Positions 32,586-41,676 of a DNA stretch of 64,000 nt are shown one piece after another (positions within the stretch are counted from its first letter, which is position 1; every line of letters starts with the position of its first letter). The DNA lies in contig OMYY01000002.1 in NCBI GenBank assembly GCA_900315435.1, positions 1 to 64,000 of the forward strand, written 5' to 3'. The notes beneath the pieces were generated by a model. That model had not been told where the DNA came from. It searched no databases and saw only the letters and a list, made by a program, of their open reading frames with translations. Source of the stretch: an uncultured Spirochaetaceae bacterium (GTDB lineage Bacteria; Spirochaetota; Spirochaetia; Sphaerochaetales; Sphaerochaetaceae). The position numbers and the translations under genes are program-made.

Positions 32586-33473
32586 ATGAAGATTGCGTTT
32601 ATTGGTCTTGGTATCATGGGCAAGCCCATGGTTCGCAACTTGCTGAAGCATGGTAATGAAGTCTGGGTCTATGACCTGAATCAGGCGAACATCGATGCCG
32701 TCACCAAAGATGGTGCCCACGCCGGCACCAGCAACGCCGACATCATCGAGAAATGCCCGGTCGTGATCACCATGGTACCGAACGGCCCTCAGGTCGAGCA
32801 GGTCGTTCTCGCCAAGGGTGGTATGCTTGACCACGCCAAAGCCGGACAGGTTCTGATCGACATGTCTTCCATCGCTCCGACTGTCAGCCAGAAGGTCTGC
32901 GCCGCCTGTGCGGAGAAGGGCGTGAAGATGCTGGATGCTCCGGTTTCCGGTGGCGAGCCGAAGGCAATCGACGGGACGCTTTCCATCATGGTCGGTGGCG
33001 ACAAGGCCCTGTTCGACGAGTACCAGCCCCTGCTTCTGCAGATGGGCGCCAGCGCTGTCTGGTGTGGACCGATTGGTGCCGGCAACACCACGAAGCTGGC
33101 CAACCAGATCATCGTTGCCGTCAACATCGCCGCTTGTGCCGAAGCCTACACCATGGTCAAGAAGGCCGGTGTCGACCCGAACCTGGTCTTTGCCGCCATC
33201 AAGGGCGGTCTGGCAGGCAGCACGGTCATGAACGCCAAGGTGCCGATGATGATCGACGACAACTTCAAGCCGGGCTTCCGCATTGACCTCCATATCAAGG
33301 ACCTGAACAATGCCATCGAGACCGGACACAAGGTTGGCGCTCCGCTTCCGTTGACCGTCGAGGTCCAGGAGATGCTGGAGAACCTGCACTTTGACGGCTG
33401 TGGCGCGGATGACCACAGCGCTCTGGCAAAGTACTACGCCAAGATTTCCGGTACCAAGATCAGCAACAAGTAA
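32586..33473 (+). CDS. garR: 2-hydroxy-3-oxopropionate (tartronate semialdehyde) reductase
   Basis: A 295-residue beta-hydroxyacid dehydrogenase. The Rossmann motif G-L-G-I-M-G-K-P-M is at residues 8-16, the substrate-binding D-A-P-V-S-G-G near 118, and the catalytic Lys is in G-A-G-N-T-T-K-L-A-N-Q near 171. These are standard for GarR/GlxR-type enzymes, which reduce tartronate semialdehyde to D-glycerate. It starts 26 bases after the aldolase gene behind a strong AAGGAG. It links the aldolase to garK in the pathway. A terminator follows. Confidence 0.92.
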   Translation: MKIAFIGLGIMGKPMVRNLLKHGNEVWVYDLNQANIDAVTKDGAHAGTSNADIIEKCPVVITMVPNGPQVEQVVLAKGGMLDHAKAGQVLIDMSSIAPTVSQKVCAACAEKGVKMLDAPVSGGEPKAIDGTLSIMVGGDKALFDEYQPLLLQMGASAVWCGPIGAGNTTKLANQIIVAVNIAACAEAYTMVKKAGVDPNLVFAAIKGGLAGSTVMNAKVPMMIDDNFKPGFRIDLHIKDLNNAIETGHKVGAPLPLTVEVQEMLENLHFDGCGADDHSALAKYYAKISGTKISNK

Positions 33474-33499
33474 CTGGTTTCTAGTCGTTGTTGCTCTTG

Positions 33500-33528
33500 C
33501 GCCCATCGGTTTTCCGGTGGGCGTTTTT
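33500..33528 (+). terminator. Intrinsic terminator after garR
   Basis: A ten-base-pair stem (33500-33509 with 33514-33523), TTTT loop, then five T. Confidence 0.85.
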
Positions 33529-33536
33529 GCTGGCGA

Positions 33537-33565
33537 TATACAACTTTCTTTCCGTAAGCTACAAT
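33537..33565 (+). promoter_or_regulatory. Promoter of garD, leaderless geometry
   Basis: TATACA (33537-33542), 17 bases, TACAAT (33560-33565), six bases, then ATG 33572. No usable ribosome-binding site precedes the ATG. The terminator just upstream means garD needs its own promoter. Confidence 0.62.
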
Positions 33566-33571
33566 GGGATC

Positions 33572-35080
33572 ATGCCTGCAACCATAAAAATCAACGAGAA
33601 AGATACTGTCGCCATCGCTCTGCGCGACTTGAGAAAAGGCGAGAAGGTCGAGGGGGACGTCATCCTGCTGGAAGATATCCCCCAAGCGCATAAGATCGCC
33701 CTGTGCGACAGGGAAAAGGGTGCGCCCGTCATCCGCTACGGTGTGGTGCTCGGTTTCTTGACCCAGCCGATACGCAAGGGGGAATGGATCAACGAGCACA
33801 AGATGGCGGTTGCTCCTTCCCCGGATTTGGCCAGCCTCGTGTGGGGTACCGATGTCCATGTCCGTCTGCCGCATCCCAGGCGGACGACATGGAGGGGATA
33901 TTCGGTCCCAGGACAGCGGTGGGCAGGCAGCCGCAACATTCTCGCCATTACCAGTACGGTCCAGTGCTGCCAGGGTGTGGTGGACGCGGCGGTGCGGAAA
34001 ATGAAGGAGGAACTGCTCGCGAAGTATCCGCACGTGGATGATATCGTGGCACTGAACCATGTGTATGGTTGCGGCATCGACGTCAATGCACCGGGTAGCG
34101 AGATACCCGTCCGGACCATCAGGAACCTGATGCACAACCCGAATTTTGGTGGCCAGTTGTTTGTCGTCAGTCTCGGGTGCGAGCACCTCAGACCCGATTT
34201 GCTACTCTCGGAAAGCGAGAACAACCCGGGGAACGTGATTGTCCTGCAGAAGCAGCATGGGTTTGCCGGTATGCTTGAGGCGATGATGGAGATGGCGGAG
34301 AAGAAACTCGCCATCCTTGAGTCGCGGAGAAGAGAAGAGCTTCCCCTATCCAGACTCCTTGTCGGTTTCCAGTGCGGTGGCAGCGATGCCTTCAGCGGGA
34401 TTGCCGCAAACCCAGCTGCAGGGTATGCCAGTGACCTTCTGGTGAGCGAAGGGGCGGGATCGATGTTCAGCGAGGTGACCGAGGTCCGGGATGGAGCGGA
34501 TAAGCTTGCTGCCCGCTGCATCGATGAAGCGACCTTCAGGAAACTGGTTCATGAACTGGATTGGTACGACAAATACCTTGCCCGCGGAGGGATGGACCGG
34601 GACGGAAACCCGACTCCTGGCAATAAAGCCGGCGGGCTTTCCAATATCGTGGAGAAGGCGATGGGTTCGATTGCCAAGAGTGGCAGCGCTCCGATCGTCG
34701 ATGTGCTTGCAAGTGGGGAGCGTGCCACCAAGGGGGGCTTGATGTTTGCCGCCACCAGCGCCAACGACGTGATTTGCGGTCCCAGCCAACTTGCCAGCGG
34801 TATGGCCCTCGAAGTCTTCATGACGGGACGTGGCACTCCCTACGGTTTGGCCGAGGCCCCGGTGATCAAAGTCTCTACCAGATACGAGCTGAAGGAGATG
34901 TGGCCTGACCTGATTGATATAGACGCTGGTTATGTCGAGACAGGCGAGAAGACGATCCAAGAGGTGGGCGAAGAGCTTTTCAACCTGATTCTTGATGTTG
35001 CCAGCGGAGAAAAACCAAAGGTGGAACAGCTTGGGCTTTCCAACTATATCTGCCTGTTGAACCCTGCTCCGCTCGAATAA
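33572..35080 (+). CDS. garD: Galactarate dehydratase (GarD/UxaA family), copy 1
   Basis: A 502-residue iron-dependent dehydratase. It has an N-terminal SAF-like domain (residues 1-95; I-P-Q-A-H-K-I-A-L) and a C-terminal catalytic domain with the family motifs N-H-V-Y-G-C-G, S-L-G-C-E, F-Q-C-G-G-S-D-A-F-S-G-I-A-A-N-P, and C-terminal G-R-G-T-P-Y-G-L and N-P-A-P. Length and the N-P-A-P end fit GarD better than altronate dehydratase. It converts galactarate to 5-keto-4-deoxyglucarate, feeding the aldolase. A second, clearly diverged copy lies at 53222. The start has no SD and lies six bases after a TACAAT box. Confidence 0.85.
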   Translation: MPATIKINEKDTVAIALRDLRKGEKVEGDVILLEDIPQAHKIALCDREKGAPVIRYGVVLGFLTQPIRKGEWINEHKMAVAPSPDLASLVWGTDVHVRLPHPRRTTWRGYSVPGQRWAGSRNILAITSTVQCCQGVVDAAVRKMKEELLAKYPHVDDIVALNHVYGCGIDVNAPGSEIPVRTIRNLMHNPNFGGQLFVVSLGCEHLRPDLLLSESENNPGNVIVLQKQHGFAGMLEAMMEMAEKKLAILESRRREELPLSRLLVGFQCGGSDAFSGIAANPAAGYASDLLVSEGAGSMFSEVTEVRDGADKLAARCIDEATFRKLVHELDWYDKYLARGGMDRDGNPTPGNKAGGLSNIVEKAMGSIAKSGSAPIVDVLASGERATKGGLMFAATSANDVICGPSQLASGMALEVFMTGRGTPYGLAEAPVIKVSTRYELKEMWPDLIDIDAGYVETGEKTIQEVGEELFNLILDVASGEKPKVEQLGLSNYICLLNPAPLE

Positions 35081-35183
35081 TGGTTGCATGGAACATCTCT
35101 GTACAGGTGGTTGAACCTCAAAGAACCATACGAGTGTGAATGAGGGCATGGTATCTCACGGTTGCAAGCAGCAATCAAACAAG

Positions 35184-35250
35184 AAAAGGCAACATCCCTT
35201 CTGTTTGGCCGTATCCGCTTGCGGTTTCCGGGATACGTTGTCTTTTTTCC
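35184..35250 (+). terminator. Large nested hairpin with U-run after garD
   Basis: Outer arms AAAAGGCAAC (35184-35193) and GTTGTCTTTT (35237-35246) pair with one G-U. An inner stem CGTATCC/GGATACG (35210-35216, 35231-35237) sits inside, followed by CTTTTTT. It is the probable garD terminator. The rest of the 35081-35580 gap is AT-rich and holds the gudD promoter and about 170 bases of leader in which I see no further gene. Confidence 0.6.
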
Positions 35251-35373
35251 CTATAAATCACGAAATCTTCCGCAAGTCCAAGCTGGCTGTTTTACAAAAT
35301 TCTGTTTTGCTTTCAAATAAAATGCAAATCTTTTATAAAATGCTTGTAAATATCAAGAAAAATATAATTTTGA

Positions 35374-35403
35374 TTGACAGTTTGAAATAACTGGGCAGAT
35401 ACT
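35374..35403 (+). promoter_or_regulatory. Promoter of the gudD-transporter operon
   Basis: TTGACA (35374-35379), 18 bases, GATACT (35398-35403), with a strongly AT-rich upstream tract (35280-35370) that could act as an UP element. A CAAATCTTT at 35325-35333 also occurs upstream of the aldolase gene. Confidence 0.6.
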
Positions 35404-35580
35404 GTGAGAGTGATGCAATTCTCTCACCAATTGTTGGCCATGTTGACTTTTATCCGGTGGAGACGTTGTGTCGGCATGTGCTCGTATCCTGGGGGTCGGA
35501 GACTATATTTCTCCTGGTTCCTCGATTAGGATAAGGGCGGATGGATTACACAAGATTATCTTGGCCTCGGGAGGAAAGAC

Positions 35581-36909
35581 ATGGTTCCCTATGTAACTGA
35601 AATGGAAGTCTATCCGGTAGCCGGACACGACTCGATGCTGCTGAATCTGAGCGGTGCTCATGCTCCGTATTTCACCCGCAATATCGTTATCCTGACCGAT
35701 AGCCAGGGCAACAAGGGCCTTGGGGAAGTTCCGGGTGTCGGCAAGGTCACCAAGGCTCTGGAGGATGTGAGAGAGGCGGTGCTCGGCACCCGCATCTCCG
35801 ACTACCGCCAGACCCTGCAGAAGGTGAAGGCGATGCTCGGAAGCGACAAGGATGACGAACGTGGCAACCAGACCTTCGACCAGAGAACCGGCATTCACGT
35901 CCTGACTGCCATCGAGGCTCCGCTTCTTGACTTGCTTGGCCAGTGGCTGGAGATGCCGGTTGCCCAGTTGCTCGGTGACGGACAGCAGAGGGAAAAGGTC
36001 AAATGCCTTGGCTACCTGTTCTTTGTCGGTGACCGGACCAAGACCACATTACCGTATTTGACCGAAGAGGATTCTTCCTGCCAGTGGTACCGTATCCGCC
36101 ATGACAAGGCGATGGATCCTGATTCGGTGGTGGCGCTGGCCAAGGCTGCCCGCGAGAAGTATGGCTTCCATGACTTCAAGCTGAAGGGTGGCGTTCTGAA
36201 GGGGAGCGAGGAGATGCGATCCATCAGGGCCCTGAAGGCTGCTTTCCCCGATGCCCGTATGACCCTTGACCCGAACGGTGGTTGGGGTTTGGACGAGGCG
36301 GTCGAGCTCTGCAAGGACATGCATGGGATCCTGACCTATTGCGAGGATCCCTGTGGTGCCGAGCATGGATACTCGGGCCGTGAGATCATGAGCGAGTTCC
36401 GGCGCCGTACCGGCATGCCGACCGCCACCAACATGATTGATACTGATTGGAGACAATTCGGACATTGCCTGGAGTTGCAGTCCGTCGACATCCCGCTCGC
36501 CGACTGCCATTTCTGGACGATGCAGGGGGCGGTTCGCGTCGGGCAGCTCTGTAATGAGTTCGGCCTTACTTGGGGTTCCCATTCCAACAACCACTTTGAC
36601 ATCTCGCTTGCCATGATCGCTCAGGTAGGTGCGGCGGTTCCGGGCAACCCGACCGCCATCGACACCCATTGGATCTGGCAGGAAGGTATCGAGCACCTGA
36701 CCAAGCATCCGTACCAGATCGAGGATGGCTTTTTGACTGTCGACCCGAAGAAGCCTGGTCTTGGCATCGAGCCGGATATGGAATCAATCAAGAAGGCGCA
36801 CAAGCTCTACATGGAGAACAACCTGAGTGTCCGTGACGACGCCATGGCGATGCAGTTCCTGATTCCGGGCTGGAAGTTCGATCCGAAGAGACCCTGTATG
36901 GTCCGCTAA
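35581..36909 (+). CDS. gudD: Glucarate dehydratase (enolase superfamily)
   Basis: A 442-residue mandelate-racemase/enolase superfamily enzyme that dehydrates D-glucarate to 5-keto-4-deoxyglucarate. The start [16 protein letters not shown] and [13 protein letters not shown] align closely with E. coli GudD. The catalytic K-x-K is in F-K-L-K-G-G-V; metal ligands are in L-D-P-N-G-G and C-E-D-P-C-G; the active-site His is in S-H-S-N-N-H-F-D, with D-T-H-W-I-W-Q after it. GGAGGA precedes the ATG. It opens an operon with the transporter genes and a second paralogue. Confidence 0.93.
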   Translation: MVPYVTEMEVYPVAGHDSMLLNLSGAHAPYFTRNIVILTDSQGNKGLGEVPGVGKVTKALEDVREAVLGTRISDYRQTLQKVKAMLGSDKDDERGNQTFDQRTGIHVLTAIEAPLLDLLGQWLEMPVAQLLGDGQQREKVKCLGYLFFVGDRTKTTLPYLTEEDSSCQWYRIRHDKAMDPDSVVALAKAAREKYGFHDFKLKGGVLKGSEEMRSIRALKAAFPDARMTLDPNGGWGLDEAVELCKDMHGILTYCEDPCGAEHGYSGREIMSEFRRRTGMPTATNMIDTDWRQFGHCLELQSVDIPLADCHFWTMQGAVRVGQLCNEFGLTWGSHSNNHFDISLAMIAQVGAAVPGNPTAIDTHWIWQEGIEHLTKHPYQIEDGFLTVDPKKPGLGIEPDMESIKKAHKLYMENNLSVRDDAMAMQFLIPGWKFDPKRPCMVR

Positions 36910-36950
36910 ACATGTGAGAATGTGCCGGTTTTCGGCGCGTAGGAGGTTAT

Positions 36951-37937
36951 ATGAAGAAAGTATTGGCTATGGTCGCGTTGCTCGGGCTCTTGGCCACGAC
37001 CCTGTCCGCAAACGGTCAGCAAGAGGGAACCCAGAATGCCGCTTCAAGTGGCGTGGATTGGCCGAAGCAGCCAATCAATATCGTCGTCGCGTTCGGTGCT
37101 GGTGGAAATTCCGACTACAACACTCGTGCGCTTGCCAAGTATTTGCAGAAAGATCTTGGACAGCCGATTGTCGTTACGAACGTTTCCGGTTCCGGCGGAA
37201 CGATTGGCGCCAACCAGGTAAAGGGTGCGAAGCCGGATGGGTACACCGTCTTGTGTTCCCAGGTTTCAATGAACGTCGCCCGTGTCGTCGGTCTGACCGA
37301 CTATGCCGCCGAGGCATTTGAACCCGCTTGTGTTTTCTCCCAAGGTTCTGACGAGGTGCTGGTTGCCAATGCCGATACCGGATGGAAAACCTACGAGGAT
37401 ATGTTCAATGCCACTATCGCAGAGCCAGGCAAATACCGCCTGACCTCCAATGCTGGCGCTTCCACCCAGTGGATTGCCGTCGCGCTGACCAAGGCTGGAG
37501 CCAAGTTCAACATCGTTCCTTCCGGTGGTTCCGGCGAGCGCCTGAAACTGTTGCTTGGCAAGCATGTTGACGTGATCGCCATGCCGTACAACATGGTCAA
37601 GGATTACGTGGACAAGGGGCAGTTTGTCATTCTCGCTACCGATTCTCCGAAGCGTCCGTACAACTTGCCCGAAGTTCCGACTTTGAAGGAGAAGGGCGTC
37701 GACTGTGAGTATTACTACTACAACACCTTCTTTTTCCCGAAGGGGACCGACAAGGCGATTGTCGACAAGTTTGCGAAGGCCTGCCAGAACGTCATCGAGA
37801 ACAATCCTGACTATGCAAAGGATCTCGAGGGATTCATGCAGCCGAAGGTCTATCTTGGACCCGAAGAGACTGCCAAATACTACAGTGATGAGCTTGCCCA
37901 CTTGATGAAGTATCAGGCTGATTTCCAGGCGAAATAA
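36951..37937 (+). CDS. Tripartite tricarboxylate transporter substrate-binding protein (TctC family)
   Basis: A 328-residue exported binding protein. A signal peptide (M-K-K-V-L-A-M-V-A-L-L-G-L-L) ends at T-L-S-A-N-G-Q-Q-E-G; there is no lipobox. Family features: W-P-K-Q-P-I-N-I-V-V-A-F-G-A-G-G at the mature N-terminus, then G-S-G-G-T-I-G-A-N-Q-V and a G-S-G-E-R-L-K-L-L-L-G-K-H-V-D loop. TctC-type proteins bind organic di- and tricarboxylates. Its place between two glucarate dehydratases makes glucarate/galactarate the likely ligand. AGGAGG precedes the ATG. Confidence 0.9.
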   Translation: MKKVLAMVALLGLLATTLSANGQQEGTQNAASSGVDWPKQPINIVVAFGAGGNSDYNTRALAKYLQKDLGQPIVVTNVSGSGGTIGANQVKGAKPDGYTVLCSQVSMNVARVVGLTDYAAEAFEPACVFSQGSDEVLVANADTGWKTYEDMFNATIAEPGKYRLTSNAGASTQWIAVALTKAGAKFNIVPSGGSGERLKLLLGKHVDVIAMPYNMVKDYVDKGQFVILATDSPKRPYNLPEVPTLKEKGVDCEYYYYNTFFFPKGTDKAIVDKFAKACQNVIENNPDYAKDLEGFMQPKVYLGPEETAKYYSDELAHLMKYQADFQAK

Positions 37938-38012
37938 GTATCATGGGGCTGTCTCGAAGATGTTTCGGGGCAGCCTCAGTCGTTTCTTTACTTTTCGTAA
38001 TCGAGGTTTCCC

Positions 38013-38531
38013 ATGAAACTAAACAGAGAGATGAAAGTTGCGCTGTTTTTCATCTGCTTTGCCATTTTCTATCTGGTCATGACCACGCAGATCCAGACGA
38101 AAGATCTGTACAGCACGGTTGGTCTGAACTCCAAGTCCATGCCAAAACTCTATGGCGTGTTGATGATTGTCCTGGGTGTCATCCTGTTTGTCACCTCCTA
38201 CCTGAAACAAAGGAAGCAGACCGCGCCTGAAGAAAAGAAGCCGGTGACCATGATCAAGCTTTTCGGCCGTGATGTGCCTAGAGGCAAGGTCTATCTGGTT
38301 GCTTCCATTCTTTTGTTTGCTTTTTACGCTGGCACGTACTCGTTGCTTGGCTTTGTGCTCTCTGGGTTCATCTACCTGACCCTGATGATTCTGCTGTTGA
38401 CCCCGCAGAGGCTCAAATCGAGAAAGACGACGATATTCACCGCCTTGTTTTCGTTTGTGTTTGTGTATGCCCTTTATCTGATCTTCACCAGGGTTCTGTC
38501 GATGATGCTGCCACGTGGCATGCTGGGATAA
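38013..38531 (+). CDS. Tripartite tricarboxylate transporter small membrane subunit (TctB family)
   Basis: A 172-residue protein with four predicted transmembrane helices (about 10-28, 48-68, 95-112, 135-165) and a basic loop with K-Q-R-K-Q. This is the poorly conserved small subunit of TTT systems, recognised mainly by size, topology and position between TctC- and TctA-type genes. SD GAGG precedes the ATG. It forms the membrane complex with the large subunit. Confidence 0.85.
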   Translation: MKLNREMKVALFFICFAIFYLVMTTQIQTKDLYSTVGLNSKSMPKLYGVLMIVLGVILFVTSYLKQRKQTAPEEKKPVTMIKLFGRDVPRGKVYLVASILLFAFYAGTYSLLGFVLSGFIYLTLMILLLTPQRLKSRKTTIFTALFSFVFVYALYLIFTRVLSMMLPRGMLG

Positions 38532-38544
38532 GGAGGGAGCCTCT

Positions 38545-40068
38545 ATGATGTCGTTACTCGGTCAAGGTGTGTTGACGGTTGTAGGGAATCCCGGCATCCT
38601 GCTGGCGATGTTCGTTGGCGTGTTCATCGGTATCATCTTTGGTGCCCTTCCTGGCCTGACTACGGTCGCGTGTCTGTCCATGTTCCTGCCGGTTACCTAT
38701 GTGATGAGCCAGGAAATGGGACTTTCCATGCTGACAGCCATCTATATCGGCGGTATGTCCGGTGGATTGGTTTCGGCAATTCTCCTGAATATTCCGGGGA
38801 CTCCGAGTTCCATCGCAACTTGCTTTGACGGTACTCCGATGGCAAAGAAAGGCCTGGCGGGCAAAGCGCTTGGCACGGGTGTGTTCGCCTCTATCGTCGG
38901 CAACTTCATTGGCGTGCTCGCCATGATTTTCATTTCTCCTCCACTGGCGGCGGCGACGCTCCAGTTCGGACCGTGGGAGAACTTCGGCGTGACGCTGTTC
39001 GCCCTGACTTTGATTGCATCCCTGTGTGGCAAGAACATCTATACCGGCTTGCTTTCGGCTGTCTTCGGCATGATGTTCAGCACTATCGGTCTGGACAAGA
39101 TCGACAGTTCCCAGCGTTTTACCTTTGGATTCAATTCTCTGACTACCGGTTTCGGCCTGTTGACTGTGCTGGTAGGCATGTACGCCGTCAGCGAGGTGCT
39201 CAAGACCGCATCGAGCGACCAACAGGAGGGGAAGGTCAACGAGGACTTCCATATGCATGGCTTGGGGCTGACGGGAACGGAAATCAAGTCCCAGTCCTGG
39301 AACCTGTTGCGTTCTTCCCTGATTGGTCTTGCCATCGGCATCCTGCCTGGCATTGGTGGTTCGACCGCAAACATCATCGCCTATTCGGTGGCCAAGAGTT
39401 CCAGCAAATACCCGGAGAAATTCGGTACTGGCATCATTGACGGAATCTGTGCCTCGGAATCGGCAAACAACGCATCCGTAGGTGGCGCCATGATTCCCTT
39501 GCTTACCCTAGGTATTCCGGGCGATGGCTCGACGGCCTTGTTGCTAGGCGGATTCATGTTGCATGGACTGCAACCTGGACCGCTTCTTTTCCAGAACAAT
39601 GGCTCAATCGTCTATTCCATTTTCGCATCCATGTTGATTTCCACCGTGATGATGGGCGTCATCATGTACCTGTGCATGAGGGCTTTCGTAAAGATTCTGA
39701 AAGTTCCTTCATTCATCCTGATTCCCTGCATCATCGTCCTTTGCTCGATTGGCGCGTATACCTTGAATTACCGAACCTTCGATATTTGGGCCCTGCTGTT
39801 CTTCGGCATCATTGGTCTTGGGATGGCAACTGCGAAGGTTCCGCTTCCTCCGTTCATTCTTGGTTTCATTCTTGGGTCCGATTTCGAGGTGAATCTCAGG
39901 ACTGGACTCCAGTATGCCGCTAGCGACCACTTGATGCTGTTGCATCGTCCCATTGCATTGACCTTCGTGGTTCTTGCCGTTGTGTTCCTGGTTATTTCCA
40001 TCATGAAATTGCGCGCGCAGAACAAGCGCGAACTTGCCATGCAGAAGGAAGGAGGTGGTGCTGTATGA
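38545..40068 (+). CDS. Tripartite tricarboxylate transporter large membrane subunit (TctA family)
   Basis: A 507-residue permease with about 11-12 helices. Diagnostic motifs: F-G-A-L-P-G-L-T-T-V near residue 30, N-I-P-G-T-P-S-S near 85, the repeat-related G-I-L-P-G-I-G-G-S near 265, and G-I-P-G-D-G-S-T-A near 325. It is the secondary-transport channel that moves the bound carboxylate using an ion gradient. ATG 38545 follows AGGAGG; its TGA overlaps the next ATG (ATGA), giving tight coupling with the following dehydratase. Confidence 0.92.
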   Translation: MMSLLGQGVLTVVGNPGILLAMFVGVFIGIIFGALPGLTTVACLSMFLPVTYVMSQEMGLSMLTAIYIGGMSGGLVSAILLNIPGTPSSIATCFDGTPMAKKGLAGKALGTGVFASIVGNFIGVLAMIFISPPLAAATLQFGPWENFGVTLFALTLIASLCGKNIYTGLLSAVFGMMFSTIGLDKIDSSQRFTFGFNSLTTGFGLLTVLVGMYAVSEVLKTASSDQQEGKVNEDFHMHGLGLTGTEIKSQSWNLLRSSLIGLAIGILPGIGGSTANIIAYSVAKSSSKYPEKFGTGIIDGICASESANNASVGGAMIPLLTLGIPGDGSTALLLGGFMLHGLQPGPLLFQNNGSIVYSIFASMLISTVMMGVIMYLCMRAFVKILKVPSFILIPCIIVLCSIGAYTLNYRTFDIWALLFFGIIGLGMATAKVPLPPFILGFILGSDFEVNLRTGLQYAASDHLMLLHRPIALTFVVLAVVFLVISIMKLRAQNKRELAMQKEGGGAV

Positions 40069-41396
40069 TGAAGACTCCGATTGTAACTGATATGAAAGTC
40101 ATCCCGGTCGCGGGATATGACTCGATGCTGCTTTCTCTTTCCGGATGTCATGCGCCGTACTATACGCGCAACCTGGTCATTCTGAAGGACAACAGCGGCA
40201 ATACCGGTGTGGGCGAGGTCCATGGAGGTCTTGCGATCAAGCAGAGCCTTGAGGCCGCCATCCCGTTCGTCGTGGGCAGGCCGATTGGCGAGTACCGCCA
40301 GATCATCGGCAACCTTGCCGGCGTCCACAACAAGACTGCCAACGCCGAGAGCCTGCAGAACCTGGACCTTTCCAAGCTGAAGGATATCGTCCATGGCGAG
40401 ACTGCCATCGAGGCGGCCCTGCTGGACCTGATGGGCAAGTTCCTGGGCTGTCCGGCTTGCGACCTGCTTGGGGATGGAAGGCAGCGCTCTGACGTGACGA
40501 TTCTTGGATACCTTTTCTATATCGAGGACACGAAGAAGACCGACCTGCCCTATATCGACGAGTCTTCTTCTTCCAACCCATGGTACCGGATCCGTCGCAA
40601 ACCCCACATGACTCCTGCCTCGATTGTGGAGGAGGCGGAGGCCCTGCATGAAGTGTATGGCTTCGAGAACTTCAAGCTGAAGGGTGGTGTCCTGCGGGGT
40701 GAGGAGGAGATGGAGGCGATCGAGGCGGTCGCGAGCCGTTTCCCGAAGGCAAGGGTGAATATCGACCCGAACGGGGCCTGGAAGCTCAAGGACGCCATCC
40801 GTCTTTGCAAAGGTTCCTCGCTGACCTATGCCGAGGATCCCTGTGGTACTGAGAGCGGATACTCGGGAAGAGAGACCATGGCCGAGTTCAAGGAGGCGAC
40901 CGGGAAACCGACTGCCACCAACATGATCGCCACAGACTGGAGACAGCTGAAGCACGCCATCATCGAGAAAAGCGTCGACATCGTTCTTGCCGACCCCCAT
41001 TTCTGGGGTATGGCTGGTTCGATTCGCTGCTCGCAGATTCTTGCAGACTGGGGCCTGACCTGGGGTTCCCATTCCAACAACCACTTCGACATCACGCTTG
41101 CCCAGTATGTGCAGTGCGCCGCGGCGGCGAAGGGGGACATCACTGCCCTGGACACCCACTGGATCTGGCAGGAAGGCCATGACGAGCTGACCAACAACCC
41201 GCCGAAAATTGTAGGAGGCAAGGTCCATGTGGGCGACGCTCCCGGCCTTGGCATCGAGGTCAATATGGACAAGGTGATGAAAGCCAACGAGCTGTATCGC
41301 AAACTTTCTTATTGGGACAGGAATGATGCCATCAGCATGCAATACCTGATTCCGAACTGGAAGTTCGATTCGAAGATGCCCTGCATGGTCCGCTGA
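40065..41396 (+). CDS. Glucarate dehydratase paralogue (GudD/GudX-like)
   Basis: A 443-residue enolase-superfamily enzyme clearly related to the gudD at 35581 but diverged throughout. It keeps the catalytic K-x-K (F-K-L-K-G-G-V), [18 protein letters not shown] and D-T-H-W-I-W-Q motifs, so it should be active. The N-terminal V-T-D-M-K-V-I-P-V-A-G-Y-D-S and G-A-M-A-like end, plus an insertion near residue 95 (N-K-T-A-N-A-E-S-L-Q-N), recall E. coli GudX, the paralogue found beside GudD and the transporter GudP. Possible specialisation for idarate or galactarate is inference. Confidence 0.85.
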   Translation: MMKTPIVTDMKVIPVAGYDSMLLSLSGCHAPYYTRNLVILKDNSGNTGVGEVHGGLAIKQSLEAAIPFVVGRPIGEYRQIIGNLAGVHNKTANAESLQNLDLSKLKDIVHGETAIEAALLDLMGKFLGCPACDLLGDGRQRSDVTILGYLFYIEDTKKTDLPYIDESSSSNPWYRIRRKPHMTPASIVEEAEALHEVYGFENFKLKGGVLRGEEEMEAIEAVASRFPKARVNIDPNGAWKLKDAIRLCKGSSLTYAEDPCGTESGYSGRETMAEFKEATGKPTATNMIATDWRQLKHAIIEKSVDIVLADPHFWGMAGSIRCSQILADWGLTWGSHSNNHFDITLAQYVQCAAAAKGDITALDTHWIWQEGHDELTNNPPKIVGGKVHVGDAPGLGIEVNMDKVMKANELYRKLSYWDRNDAISMQYLIPNWKFDSKMPCMVR

Positions 41397-41494
41397 ACAC
41401 TGTGGTGAAGCGTATGTTTTTGTTTCTTGAAATTTGGTGCATGACATACATGCTTCAATTCGGAGTTGCGTGTTGAAGCATCATGTGAAATACC

Positions 41495-41563
41495 GGAAGG
41501 CGCCGCACTTGTCGTGACCGCCTTCCAGTCAAGACGATAGCCGCTCTTTTACGGGCGGCTATC
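41495..41563 (+). terminator. Terminator region of the gudD-transporter operon
   Basis: Two hairpins in series: GGAAGGCG/CGCCTTCC (41495-41502, 41519-41526) and a stronger GATAGCCGC/GCGGCTATC (41536-41544, 41555-41563). The T-run is weak, so efficiency is uncertain. Confidence 0.6.
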
Positions 41564-41615
41564 TTGCCATTTGGGCAATGGCTGTCGAAATGTCGGCATC
41601 CACTCAATCACATAC

Positions 41616-41657
41616 AAAAAGGCCAGACATGCATGGTATCGCACCCGCATGTCTGGC
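41616..41657 (-). terminator. Intrinsic terminator of ackA
   Basis: A perfect 11-base-pair stem GCCAGACATGC/GCATGTCTGGC (41622-41632, 41647-41657). On the minus strand it is followed by five U (A-run 41616-41620). Confidence 0.88.
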
Positions 41658-41676
41658 TCTTTCTGTCCAACCTGTG

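Noticed and set aside
35581-41396. Possible recent tandem duplication or DNA repeat (two glucarate dehydratases)
   Set aside because: The proteins differ along their full length and the DNA shows no long identical tracts, so they are old paralogues.
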